NCBI RefSeq assembly: GCF_000219625.1
Contig: NC_018202.1
Location: 372,001-436,000, forward strand
DNA length: 64,000 nucleotides
Direction: 5' to 3'
DNA from: Zymoseptoria tritici IPO323
Lineage: Eukaryota; Ascomycota; Dothideomycetes; Mycosphaerellales; Mycosphaerellaceae
Shown here: piece by piece, positions 33,222 through 42,974 of the stretch
How positions within the stretch are numbered: the first letter of the stretch is position 1
Layout: every line of letters begins with the position of its first letter
Notes under the pieces: model-generated
Databases searched by the model: none
The model's input: only the letters and a program-made list of their open reading frames with translations
What the model was told of the DNA's origin: nothing
Position numbers and translations under genes: made by a program

Positions 33222-33648
33222 TGCTCAGCGTCCCTCTCACACTCGGCTTCAAGCTTTGCAGTCAAATCAGAGATTCGACTCCTTATTTCAAGCGAATCGA
33301 CATCCATAGCCGACGAGAGCCCGCTCCAATCCTCAGAGAGTCGTGTCGCTGCTTGGACGGCGGGACGAGCCTCCTTTGCTACCAGCACCACCGCCGCCGG
33401 CGAAGGGCATAAGCGGAGGGAGGAGGGCGCCCACTGCTCACGTTGCAATGGGTGTAGCTCTGCACCGGCTCCTCTTCCTCCTCGGCTCCACCATGCGTAT
33501 TTTGCTGCACTTCCAAGGCTCGGCTTAGGATGGGATCCGCGGCACACCACTTGTCCGCCATCACCCAGCAGTGACTTCGTCGATAGATCCGAACACCACC
33601 ACTGCAAAATCTCTTCGTCGACCGATCAATTCTGCTCTCCCTCTTCAA
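33222..33648 (-). CDS. Possible 5' part of the same hypothetical gene
   Basis: Two overlapping minus-strand frames share this segment. One contains MADKWCAADPILSRALEVQQ with an acidic run. The other contains a short predicted coiled coil (MDVDSLEIRSRISDLTAKLE) leading into the frame at 32,724-33,221. Splicing from the first to the second within 33,350-33,480 would give one protein, but no splice site is certain. Confidence 0.3.
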
Positions 33649-35081
33649 CTCGCAAGATTACGACGCCCAAGTGACGGTGAGAAGCTTGTCTCAGCGGCTC
33701 GAACCAAGAGCGCAACAACGACGGCGAAGGTCTCGTCTGCAAAATCACCATCTCCGAATCGTCGATAATACGGTCCATGCATGATGCCACTCCTCCAGGG
33801 ATCGGACTTGCTACTGTCGTGCCACACCGCCGTGCTCATCGCCGACCATACAGTCCCTATCCCAAGACCGACGCATGGAAGGCACCTGGCCTTCAAGCGC
33901 AAGCAGATCCGAGATCCTCGCCTACTACATGGCTCGGGGGGGGCTTGCTTTCAGTGCCGGCCTTTATACGGTTCTATACCATGCGGTGGGCGAAGTTCAG
34001 GCCGCCTCTGGAGGTGATGGACGTGAAGGAGATACGGGCGGCGGTCACAGCTCCTACGATGGAACCAGGACGCAACGGAATACTACGGCATCAGCACTCT
34101 CACTCTCACTGACATTGCACTTCTCCAAGAAACGCCGTCATTCGAGAAGATCATGTCGCCCTTATCGCACTCCTCCTGCGGCAGAATCACCGTCATCTTC
34201 ATCCTCACCAAGAAAAGCTTGCTCGTAGGCAGGTGAACGGCGGTGCGGCCACGGGGACAACAGGAGGCATATTGAACATGGCTGCGGTAACGCCAGCGCT
34301 CACGGACGTTGACTCCGAGACGCGCCAGACCTTTCTTGAACCGATCCTTGTCGCTGCCGGGGTTACTTTGGACAAAACTGCGCTCGTGCCAGATGACGGT
34401 GACGATGTGAACAGTGTCGCTTTGAGTCCTCGGCACATACGGCGACAACCGCGTGCAGCCCCGTATACCCACTCATGTCGAGCGTCGCACGTAGTCACCG
34501 CTCGGGCCTCTGTATTGATTGCATGCACGGTGATGACAGACCGATTGCAGCCATGGGTACAACCGGTCCGACAGCCAACGCCATCAGCACTTGGGACTTG
34601 ACCAGCACTTTTGTTGCGCGAGATGACCGACATCGAAATCCACTTGGCACATCCGAACAAAGCCAGCGTCAGACCGGTACATGACGTGCAACGCATTCAC
34701 CCAGGCATATTCTTTATGCTGACTGACCGACCTATAGACTGAGCAGCTGATCCGCGAAGTCAACAACTTCAATGGTCCTTGTCTACCGCTGTGAGATGAT
34801 GAAGTTTTTGTGATTCGAGAAACAATCCTCGAGGCAGCGAGAGTGATGGGGAGAAAGTGCTGCTCATGACTGCTTCAAAGTCAACTTCCGAAGTCGCAAA
34901 AGCAAGAAAGAAGATAAACAGTCAGTGGCATGCAAAGCACGACCTCCAAGATCCTTCAAATTGTCGTCAATGCCGCGCAAGCATATCGATCCGGGCTCCT
35001 AAATCCGTCCAGGGTCCTCCCGCAATCAATAGTTGACCGTGCCGATGACTACACCTTCGTTGGAAAGGTACTCTCGTTGCC
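33649..35081. other. No supported gene
   Basis: Many overlapping frames of 60-160 codons are open on both strands, which is expected for GC-rich sequence. The longest minus-strand frame (34,205-34,696) is Cys/Ser/Val-rich, shadows a more hydrophilic plus-strand frame (34,233-34,601) and is not accepted. I see no motif or repeat. Confidence 0.3.
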
Positions 35082-35816
35082 ATGACACGCACAGCCCCTT
35101 TGAAGGCAAGTCTAAGGACCGTTTTACTTCTACGACCTCCAGACGTTCCCTCAACGTCCAGCACCATCAGCTCCTCGAAATCGACGCTCGCACAGGCTTA
35201 TGATCAACCCGTTCGCATTCCCGGTCCGTTTCGTTTCCCTCGCAATGATACTCTAACCCGCTCCTCCCAAATTTCCGCACCGAAGTTGAAGCTCGAAGAG
35301 AATCCCACGTCGACTATACGAAGCAGAGCTAATGCGTCCGTCTTTTCGCCGCTCGCCGCCCTACGAGTCTCGACGCCGGGGAAACGAGCGATGATCCCTC
35401 CGCCTCCGGAGACTCCTATACGCTCCGCTCGTAAGCCTCCTACTACGTCTCGCATAATCGAAGCAACGCGCACGCTATTACCGCGTCCACTTCTAGACGT
35501 TAGCACTTCTCGCCCTACCTCGATCCTTATCGCTACACCTAGCAAGCTGGCCATGTCCCAACGACCCGTCGTCTTCCCTCCTCTAGCGTTTCGACCGGCG
35601 TCCACCCCCTCTCGGCTACCGCTCCCAAGGCCGAAGAGAATAGGATCGACGCTTACTGCCACGCCCGCGAGGCGTCTATCTCGTAAGGCTAAGAGTCCTG
35701 CGACAACCCCGGGGCGGACAGAGGATCCAGAGTTTAGATCGCCGAAGGCGCGGCGCTATGCTACTAGGATAGAAAAGATGTTTTCGTACGAACGCGCTCG
35801 TAAGGGAGAGGAGTAG
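35082..35816 (+). CDS. Ser/Pro/Arg-rich protein with many (S/T)P-x-(K/R) sites
   Basis: An intact frame of 244 codons runs from ATG to TAG. The protein is basic and low in aromatic residues, with repeated proline-directed sites: TPGK, TPIR, TPSK, TPSR, TPAR, TPGR and SPKA. It closes with a short helix-like end, TRIEKMFSYERARKGEE. This pattern is common in disordered nuclear or cytoskeletal substrates of cyclin-dependent kinases, but no family is recognised. The minus strand is open over 152 codons, yet its Gly/Val-rich reading is typical of an antisense shadow. TpA is slightly raised, so the gene may have been touched by RIP without stops. Confidence 0.5.
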   Translation: MTRTAPLKASLRTVLLLRPPDVPSTSSTISSSKSTLAQAYDQPVRIPGPFRFPRNDTLTRSSQISAPKLKLEENPTSTIRSRANASVFSPLAALRVSTPGKRAMIPPPPETPIRSARKPPTTSRIIEATRTLLPRPLLDVSTSRPTSILIATPSKLAMSQRPVVFPPLAFRPASTPSRLPLPRPKRIGSTLTATPARRLSRKAKSPATTPGRTEDPEFRSPKARRYATRIEKMFSYERARKGEE

Positions 35817-36889
35817 TTGATCGGGTGGGTTAGGATGGTTGGGATGGTCATTGGTGCTATGGCTGTCGGCAAAGCCTGCATCATGATATGCTGGCGGAGC
35901 ATCTGTTGCGAAGAGGACGAACCTTCATGTCCACGTAAGTCGCAGCGGAGAATAAGCAAAACGGGAGGTGGCGGATAAGGTCTTGGTACATGGCGTGGAG
36001 ATTTTTCCAACCTTTTTGGCAGAGAAGTTGCCATCTGCAGTGCCTAGGCGGCATTTCGTTTATTTCGTTCATCACATGCTTCTCAAGTTACAACAACGGG
36101 TAGGATTGGGATCGGTCATAGGTAGGACACGATTTGTCGCAGAGAAAACTACTTCTTAGCATTAGCATTCAGCCTCCTAACGCAATCGAAAAAGGCCTCC
36201 CTGAAAGTTCCCTGCGCCTATCGTGCCAACACCTTAGGCTTATGGCCAACTTCTACAGATCTAGCAGGCCGACCGTCAAACACTATCACACCAAACGAAC
36301 CACCGACAGCGGCGATGCTACCTACCTTCCAGCCCGTTTACGTCACTCCACGCACCACTCCTTCCATACCGCGCCCGTGCCATACCCACCCGACCTACCC
36401 GTCTACCGACCGATCGCACTTCAGCCATGTTCGACCTGGCACATTTCTATCGCGCCCATTCCTGAGTTAACAACACATCCTTGGACCTTACGTCCCACCT
36501 AGCGCAACCTCTGACTACTACATTTCCGACCTTAGCCTCTGCCGCAGCCAATAGACGACTCGATCTACCGCATACACTATCCTATGCCGAGGACTATACT
36601 AAGGATCGCGTGAATAACTCTCTGCACGACGACAAAGCTACTTTACCAAGAGAAGGACAGATAACGCTGCATAATACCGCGAAAGAGGTAGAACACGAGC
36701 ATCGGAGGGACGTCGTACTTTAGGGCACCGCGATCGAAGCCGGCAGAATTCTCTTACATCCGCCAACACCATTAACACATGAGAAATCACTTTATTGTCA
36801 GTATTACTATAGCGCTTTCCCCTGCTCCGGATTAGCTGTTTGTACCCGTCGCTCTTTTGTGCTCTCTACGCGCAAAGCGACGTAAAATC
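35817..36889. other. Transition into RIP-affected DNA, no supported gene
   Basis: From about 36,130 TpA rises again. Frames at 36,134-36,502 and 36,481-36,723 on the plus strand are Thr/Pro/Ser-rich and probably parts of a repeat. No recognisable protein motif is present. Confidence 0.3.
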
Positions 36890-38044
36890 AGCTAGCCTAA
36901 GGACTACAAGGAGGTCTATGCCGAATACTACAACGATTAATTGGACGTAACATACAATCGCAGCTGCTAGAAAGCCTCACAATATGCCGGCGCAGTCTAC
37001 TAGAAAGGAGCCGCCGACAAGGAAAACGATTCTTTTGTGCAGGAACTGTCAAGCATTCGTCGAGAGGCGCGCGCGAAACTGAAGGGTGTAAGTGGTCCTG
37101 TCTAGCGGGATATTTAGAAGGATGCGGATCGAGATGTGCGGGACCTTACGAACACTTTCAAGAAGTTCGTTACGTCCGGGTGGCTACATAAAACGCCGCA
37201 GCAACCGGTAACAAAGGTTTTTAGTAGTGCGTTTAAACGTATTCGGCTTCCGGATAATAGAACAACAGCGCGGCTCGTAAAGCTGCTAGAGACTTGCAAG
37301 GTTAAGGATAGCAGTTACGAAATTACCAGCTCGGACTCTTCTACTTAGGACAGAGGCTTTGCTCTGCAGGCTGCCGGCGCTACTACTAACAAGCTAGTAT
37401 CTAGCGACAGGACGGCTAAACATGTTGCGCGAGACTGGACTTTTAAGGCAATTTTGGAGTTCGTAAGTTAGGATAATCGAAAAGCGAATCGATATACTGT
37501 AGCGGGTCTGCAGGCACGTCTTATTAACCTCTGCTTAAGTATTTCAAACCTAGATAACGACAAGGCAACGGTAACGGGTCGCGGAACAAGCATCGCTGTA
37601 AGAATGCAGGCAGCTGCGAGAATCTTACAAAAGACAGAGGACAACGTAGAGGGAATGTCCGCCGTCGAGCAAGGCCTGGCAACAGTAGAAAACACCGCTC
37701 GCCAGATTATAGACCTCTTTCCGGATAAGGTTCCGCATAACGGTAGCGCAGAGAAGATAGAGTTGGAATAGAAGTGTGTAGAGCTAAGGCGGGGAATTAA
37801 GCGTTACGGTAATAACGACAACGAGACTGTCCGAGGTGTACTAGCACATAAACTCGCAGGTCATGAGGAGGCTCTTGCTTTCCTTTAAGCGAGGCCTACG
37901 AGGACGATGCTTCGGGGGTTCGTTAAAGGTTAACATGGCTAGTACGAGAAAGCTCTCCGGCAGCAACAGCGGGAGATTAAGCGCGAGACTTAAAAAGTCA
38001 ACTCCATGCTTAACGCGTTCGCTGCTTAAGCGCACGCGGTCTGA
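36890..38044 (+). pseudogene. RIP-mutated gene, unknown coiled-coil protein
   Basis: One plus-strand frame is continuous from about 36,890 to TGA at 38,044 (about 385 codons). It is interrupted only by TAG/TAA, and phase was checked at 37,136, 37,604, 37,859, 37,907 and 38,042. Segments such as RDLTNTFKKFVTSGWLHKTP, LINLCLSISNLDNDKATVTG and KCVELRRGIKRYGNND look like a real helical protein. The C-terminal part is rich in Arg, Gln and Glu and is a likely coiled coil. The start is not defined: there is no in-frame ATG, so an intron or a lost start is possible. No family was recognised. Confidence 0.45.
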
Positions 38045-39554
38045 AGGAGCCGGGTCCTAGCACCTCTGGGCGCATAGCATTGCACGTTTGCAAGTTGTTA
38101 TCGATTATGTGCAAGGTATTCTAGCAAATATGTTATTCTCACAACCGCCAGGTTATCACCGGCACTTGTCGAGAACTCTCGTTCTATAGCGACACTACCG
38201 CCACCTTGCTTCGCTATCCACCTCCTTTTCTATCCCTTCCTCCTGCACCTCCCGCAAAGTCGACTTCTGTCTTACCCTCGCCACTCCACACGCCTTCAAA
38301 CGACACCTCGCCAACTATAACATCCGACTCGGACAATTAGACTACCCTCCCCTATCACATCGGCTCGGCCTAATCGCCACCTCTATCGAGACGAAACTAC
38401 CCGGCGAGGGCAGCGGGAAAGCTTTCCGGCAGTCGGTCTAGGTGCAAGCTCAAGTCTTCCTGCTCCGGTTCCTCTGTTTAGAGTTTGGAGATACGAACGT
38501 GGAGATGCCTGTCTTATAGGTCACTGCCTTGACTACTACTTATAGGCGGCTATCTCGCTAACGTGTGCTCTGCATCCAAGTCAAACGCTCGACTAGATAC
38601 TGCTGCGTCTCGGCCTGGGTTGCCTCTTACTGTCCGTTACTTCTTACATCCACTTCTTCTTCCGATCCTTACGACCACTCCTCACCTTACGACTGCCCTC
38701 CGCACGACCGGAACACTCGCACCACTCCCTTTGAATGCACCTTTGGACCACGAAGAATCCCACTTCTCGCCTCCCCTCCCGGCAGATATCCTCCTTATAA
38801 CGGCCCGACTTAGTCCTACAAATCCCGACTCTACACATTATCTTTAACGTAGCCGACGCTACTAACAACGACCGCTCTTGCGTAAGAGTTCACAAGGTGG
38901 GATTGTGATGTAGCTCGCTAGGCGGCGACGACGACACGACAACTACTATGCTTCTCTGTATTACACGCTTACCGAGGTTCGCGGGGAACGCTAACGGCAT
39001 TTGGAGGAGTTGCGTAAAGAGGAGACGTAGAATATTCGGGCAAGCAAGTATACACTACCGAGGCAGAAGGGGTAGGATAGGATAGGATAGGATGGGATAA
39101 GTTATACGCGTAACGACAAGGCATAATGTGTAGTACCGGGCTGCCGTGGAAAGAACCTCGGGCGGGATGTCATCCTCTTCTTAGCGCCTTAGTCGAGTCT
39201 TTAGCTTAATTGTAGAGGACTTAGACATAGCACCTAAGGCCGTCGGGTGTGATTGCGTAATGCGGCGGTGGACTACCTCGTCTCGCAACACCGTGCTACT
39301 ACAATGCATTGTACCCCGCAATCTACATTTCGCATCTCCCTCGCGTTAGAATGCTTTAAGCATTATAGTGTGTATAAATAATGAATGTTATGGTGCTCTG
39401 CTTCCAACCGCCCGTGCAACTTTACACTACCTCCTGTTAATAACACAGAGAGGAGGTCGTGTTACCTACCTAGGGTCAGATATAAGACAGGACAGGCACC
39501 TGTTCAGCTTGCGTTTTCTCTATTAACGTCCGCTTTATAATCGTCTTGAACTAA
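38045..39554 (+). pseudogene. RIP-affected remnants, one charged frame
   Basis: The plus strand encodes a helical, charged stretch at about 38,940-39,080 (TEVRGERQRHLEELRKEE after one stop is read through). A CVVPGC pair follows at about 39,130. An intact Pro/Leu/Thr-rich frame lies at 38,563-38,847. The pieces are not joined and no product is recognised. They may belong to the same element as the genes on either side. Confidence 0.3.
39075..39100. repeat. (GGATA)n pentamer run
   Basis: About five GGATA units with one GGATG variant lie inside RIP-affected DNA. Confidence 0.8.
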
Positions 39555-40392
39555 CATTCCTAGCCAACGCTCCACGACTACCGACATGCTTCCTACAACG
39601 TTCTCCGGATATCCGGACGCGCTACCGGTCGTATTGCGGCATAAGTAACCGCGGCGATAAAGTAGGAGCCTTCGAGGCCAATTATACAGCTTCTGCTTTC
39701 TTATTTATAAGAGCCAGCTAACGAATGCCGACGCAGCTAAACCCGCGAACACCTGTTCGATACCTTAAACTCTATAGCAGGCTCAGACTCTATGGCAGGC
39801 TAAGGCGCCATTACTCGCTCGGACTCCGTTACTGTTACCTCCTCCTTAAAGCCTGTCGCAAGTGTGCTATGCATCCCCGAAAAGTCGTGCGTGCAAAGCG
39901 CAAACATCTGATTGCCGTAAGAACTAGCTGACTATTACTTTCGTAGCTTATCGTCTCCCCTTTATAAAGACAGCCCTACATGCTCGTAACACTCAAAATT
40001 CGACGCTATACGAGAGCGCAACACCGGCGCCTAATCTCCCTCTTCCTACCTTCGACTTCGACGCGCTCCTTGGATTCGGCCTTCCCGACTTCACGGAACT
40101 GGCAGTATTCGAGGAACTAGAATTTGTCGATGCCGGCGAGCTATGTCCTTCCGCACAGGAGTTTTTTATATCGTCTACTATAGGCGACGCTGCTCCGACT
40201 AGTAATACAGTTGCAACCGCCCTTACCTAGTACGCCTTTACTCCCTACAAAACCCTAATGCTAACGTCTAGATATCCGCTACTAAAGCTAAGCGACGAGC
40301 CCGTGAAACCAGGATCTACTAGCGTAGGAAGGGCATCGAGGAAGAGGAAGCGTAGGGCGCTAGTAACAGGCTACGAGCGACCGCTGTAGGGA
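39555..40392 (+). pseudogene. RIP-mutated gene end, acidic region plus basic tail
   Basis: A plus-strand frame at about 39,990-40,387 reads PTFDFDALLGFGLPDFTELA followed by an acidic stretch. After TAG interruptions it ends in GRASRKRKRRALVTGYERPL, a nuclear-localisation-type basic cluster. Acidic plus aromatic residues recall an activation domain, but that is only an impression. The frame stops five bases before the left LTR at 40,393. The retrotransposon may therefore have inserted into this gene. Confidence 0.35.
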
Positions 40393-40861
40393 TGTTAAAA
40401 ATAAGCTGAATTCCGGAAGGCGTTAGGCGTCGGTGCCGTTTTCGGACTAGTGGATTTCTGAACCGGCGTTGGTCGACGATCTTTTACCCGATTGGGACTA
40501 GCGCGGAATCATACCGGCGTTGGTCGAAGATTCCAGGCGCACCTTACCCAATTCGGACTAGCGGTTACCCGATTGGGACTAGCCTCTGTCTAGCTCGTCC
40601 TAATCGGGACTAGCCCAAAATCGTACCGGCGTTAGTCGAAAATTCTAGAAACTCTTCTTCTTCGAATTGTTTCTTTATCTCTCTACTAGTTTCGACGATT
40701 ACGTCATCGATTACGCGTCTAATCGACGCATACGCGTATACAGAAGCTTCTAGATAGCTAGTAAAAGGGCATATAAGAGTTAGAAACGTCCGTAGAATCG
40801 AAAGCACGCAATTAAGCGATTTCTACCTCTTTTACCTAGCTATTACTTCCACTTTTTAACA
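40393..40861 (+). repeat. 5' long terminal repeat (469 bp)
   Basis: The LTR opens with TGTTAAAAA and closes with TTTTTAACA, perfect 9-bp inverted ends with the canonical TG...CA. Inside, ACCGGCGTTRGTCGA occurs three times (40,462, 40,513, 40,625) and GATTGGGACTAGC-type words about four times between 40,487 and 40,614. This suggests a repeated U3 regulatory cassette. The 5 bp before it are AGGGA; without a 3' LTR no duplication can be checked. Confidence 0.85.
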
Positions 40862-40876
40862 GGTTATGAGCCCGGC
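40862..40876 (+). promoter_or_regulatory. Primer-binding site, initiator tRNA-Met half
   Basis: GGTTATGAGCCC directly follows the LTR and is complementary to the anticodon stem-loop of initiator tRNA-Met (GGGCTCATAACC). Copia-type elements are known to prime from an internally cut half of this tRNA, rather than from its 3' end. The site fixes the LTR end and the plus orientation. Confidence 0.8.
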
Positions 40877-41295
40877 TAGCTTATAGCCTACCCTACTACT
40901 ATTGACCAAATTCGACCGATTCTGCGACCGACATTTGAGCGATTTTACGACTAATTCGAACGATTCTACGAATATCGATCCTACGACCGATTTTCGGGCG
41001 ATTCTACGAGCGATTCGACGACTAACTCGACAAGCGACTATATATCTAAGGAGCTCGTGGCCTTTACAGTCCCTGCGGCGCCTCTCCCGGAGTAATCTGG
41101 GGTAAAGGGGTTACTAGTAGAGGAATCTTCCTTAAACTCGGAAGCTACTAGCAAGCTGTATATAAGTAGGTCAGGGCTTAAATCCGCGAAGTGCTGGTGG
41201 AGACTAGCGAGTAGCGGTAGTAAGGTGCCTATCTCCTTAGAACGAGAATTCGAGATTCGAGTGTCTAGTCCCTACCCGATTCAGAAGAGCTAGAC

Positions 41296-42868
41296 ATGTC
41301 GCTTACTTCGAGCGACAAGACCTTCTCTTTTGCGCGTCTTAAAGGGCAGTCTAACTACGAGATTTAGGCTTTAAGAATGGAGTCCTATCTTATAGAAAAA
41401 GACTGTCTAGTCGCAATAGAGGCAAACGATGCTACAGACGCTTAAAAGAAGAAAGCGTTAGCTAGTATTTGTTTAGCCTGCGAAGACAGGCCTCTATTGC
41501 ATATATAAGGCGCAAAAGAGCCTAAAAAGGCTTAGGAAGACCTTAAGGAGCTATATGCCCCTAAGGGCTTTAATAGTTCTTTTATCCTATGTAAGGAACT
41601 ATTTTAAACAAGCCTAGAAGGCACCGGCGAAATGGAGGTATACCTAAACAATATGCGCCGCCTTTACAATTAATTAAAGGCAAAGGGCATAGATATACCT
41701 GTGCAGGTTATTATCGCGTTATTACTTAATAACCTAACGCCGGAATACGATAGCTTTGTTACTACTATAATATAAGGCTTTCGTACTAAAAAGGACGAAG
41801 AGATAACCTACGATCTAGAAGGGTTATTCTCTAACCTTTTAGACAAGTTTTGTCGTATAGACAATCGAGACAAAGAGAAGGAAACAGCTCTTTATATCGC
41901 GAATTGTCGAAAAACTTTAAAAAATAGTAATTCTTCTAAACATCTACAAAACTTAAAGGACGTAAACAAATACTACAAACACTGCGATAAGGACACGCAT
42001 AATGATAACAATTACTATTATTAATACCTGCATAAAGCGCCATCTTAGTAGAAGGCTAGGAAACTAAAAAACAACAAAAACGATAAAACTAGCTAGAACG
42101 ACGAATCTAACTAAAACGCGCTTATTACGCAGGGTAACGATAACGATCTAGATCTAGATCGAGATAATAGCGAATGCGAGGTCCTTATTACGAGGTTTAA
42201 AGAAGAAATCGAAAAACGCGACTATCTAGACATTTATTAAAAGGGAATAGCTCGTCTAGACACTTCCTAATTAGGTAAAACGCGAAATTTCGAGCCTGCC
42301 GAAAGTCTAGACTATACCTAGCCTGCACTAGTCCCGACCGAATTAGGACTAGTTAGTCTAGACATTTCTAAACCTAGAAAAGGCCAAAAACTCGAAAACG
42401 CGAAATTTTACCTAGATAGTGCTGCTATAAGGCATATTATTAGTAATCGAGATTTTTTTAAATCTTCTACTAATAAGTGCACTACTATCGGGTAGGGAAA
42501 CGCTAGTAAAATAACATCCTACGGCCTCGGCAGCGTAGAAAGCCGATTTATAGATACTAATAAATTAGTAATTTTCGAAAACTACCTATTTACCCCGGAA
42601 TTTAATTTTAATCTAATTTCATTAGGGCAGTTAGAGGATCGTAAGTGCTATAGCCGGTTCGGGGACGGCGTAATAGAAATTTATAACCGAGAAGGTAAAC
42701 TGCTTACTAAAGCAGTTAAAGAAAAGAACCTTTATAGGCTATATCTCTCTATTGCCCCCTGTAATAACAAAGAGGTAACTAGCCTCTTAACTACGGATAT
42801 TAGTCCTAAGGATACTGTCGATTTATAGTATAAGAGACTAGGGCATCCTAGCCTAAATACCCTTAAAG
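41296..42868 (+). pseudogene. copia gag-pol (gag and protease part)
   Basis: The frame begins at ATG 41,296 (MSLTSSDKTFSFARLKGQ). It runs through a gag region with YEI*ALRMESYL, MEVYLNNMRRLYN and LLNNLTPEYDSF, as in copia gag (UBN2/DUF4219 type). A degraded zinc knuckle follows at about 41,970-42,020 (KYYKHCDKDTHNDN), where most cysteines have become Tyr. The protease reads FYLDSAAIRHIIS at about 42,400 in place of the family YLDSGATxHI. The pre-integrase motif YKRLGHPSLNTL is at about 42,830, after which homology stops. Most in-frame stops are TAG, with a few TAA. It cannot make a working polyprotein. Confidence 0.85.
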
Positions 42869-42974
42869 AACCAAAGGATAAGGCGTTCGGCGTTCCGGAT
42901 TTAGGTTCTTTAAAATCTGTATACGCTTAGTAGAAGTAGCTGGTAGAAGAGTAGGATCTTTTACCTATCTTACT

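Larger units (their letters stand above)
40393..42868 (+). mobile_element. Ty1/copia LTR retrotransposon, 3'-truncated, RIP-mutated
   Basis: The element has a complete 5' LTR, a primer-binding site, a gag region, a protease region and the start of the pre-integrase region. It then breaks off near 42,868. Integrase, reverse transcriptase, RNase H and the 3' LTR are not visible downstream, where a satellite array begins. Order and motifs place it in the copia superfamily. Cys-to-Tyr changes and TAG stops show RIP. Confidence 0.85.

Noticed and set aside
34205..34696. 163-codon minus-strand frame
   Set aside because: Cys/Ser/Val-rich with no domain, overlapping equally open frames on both strands.
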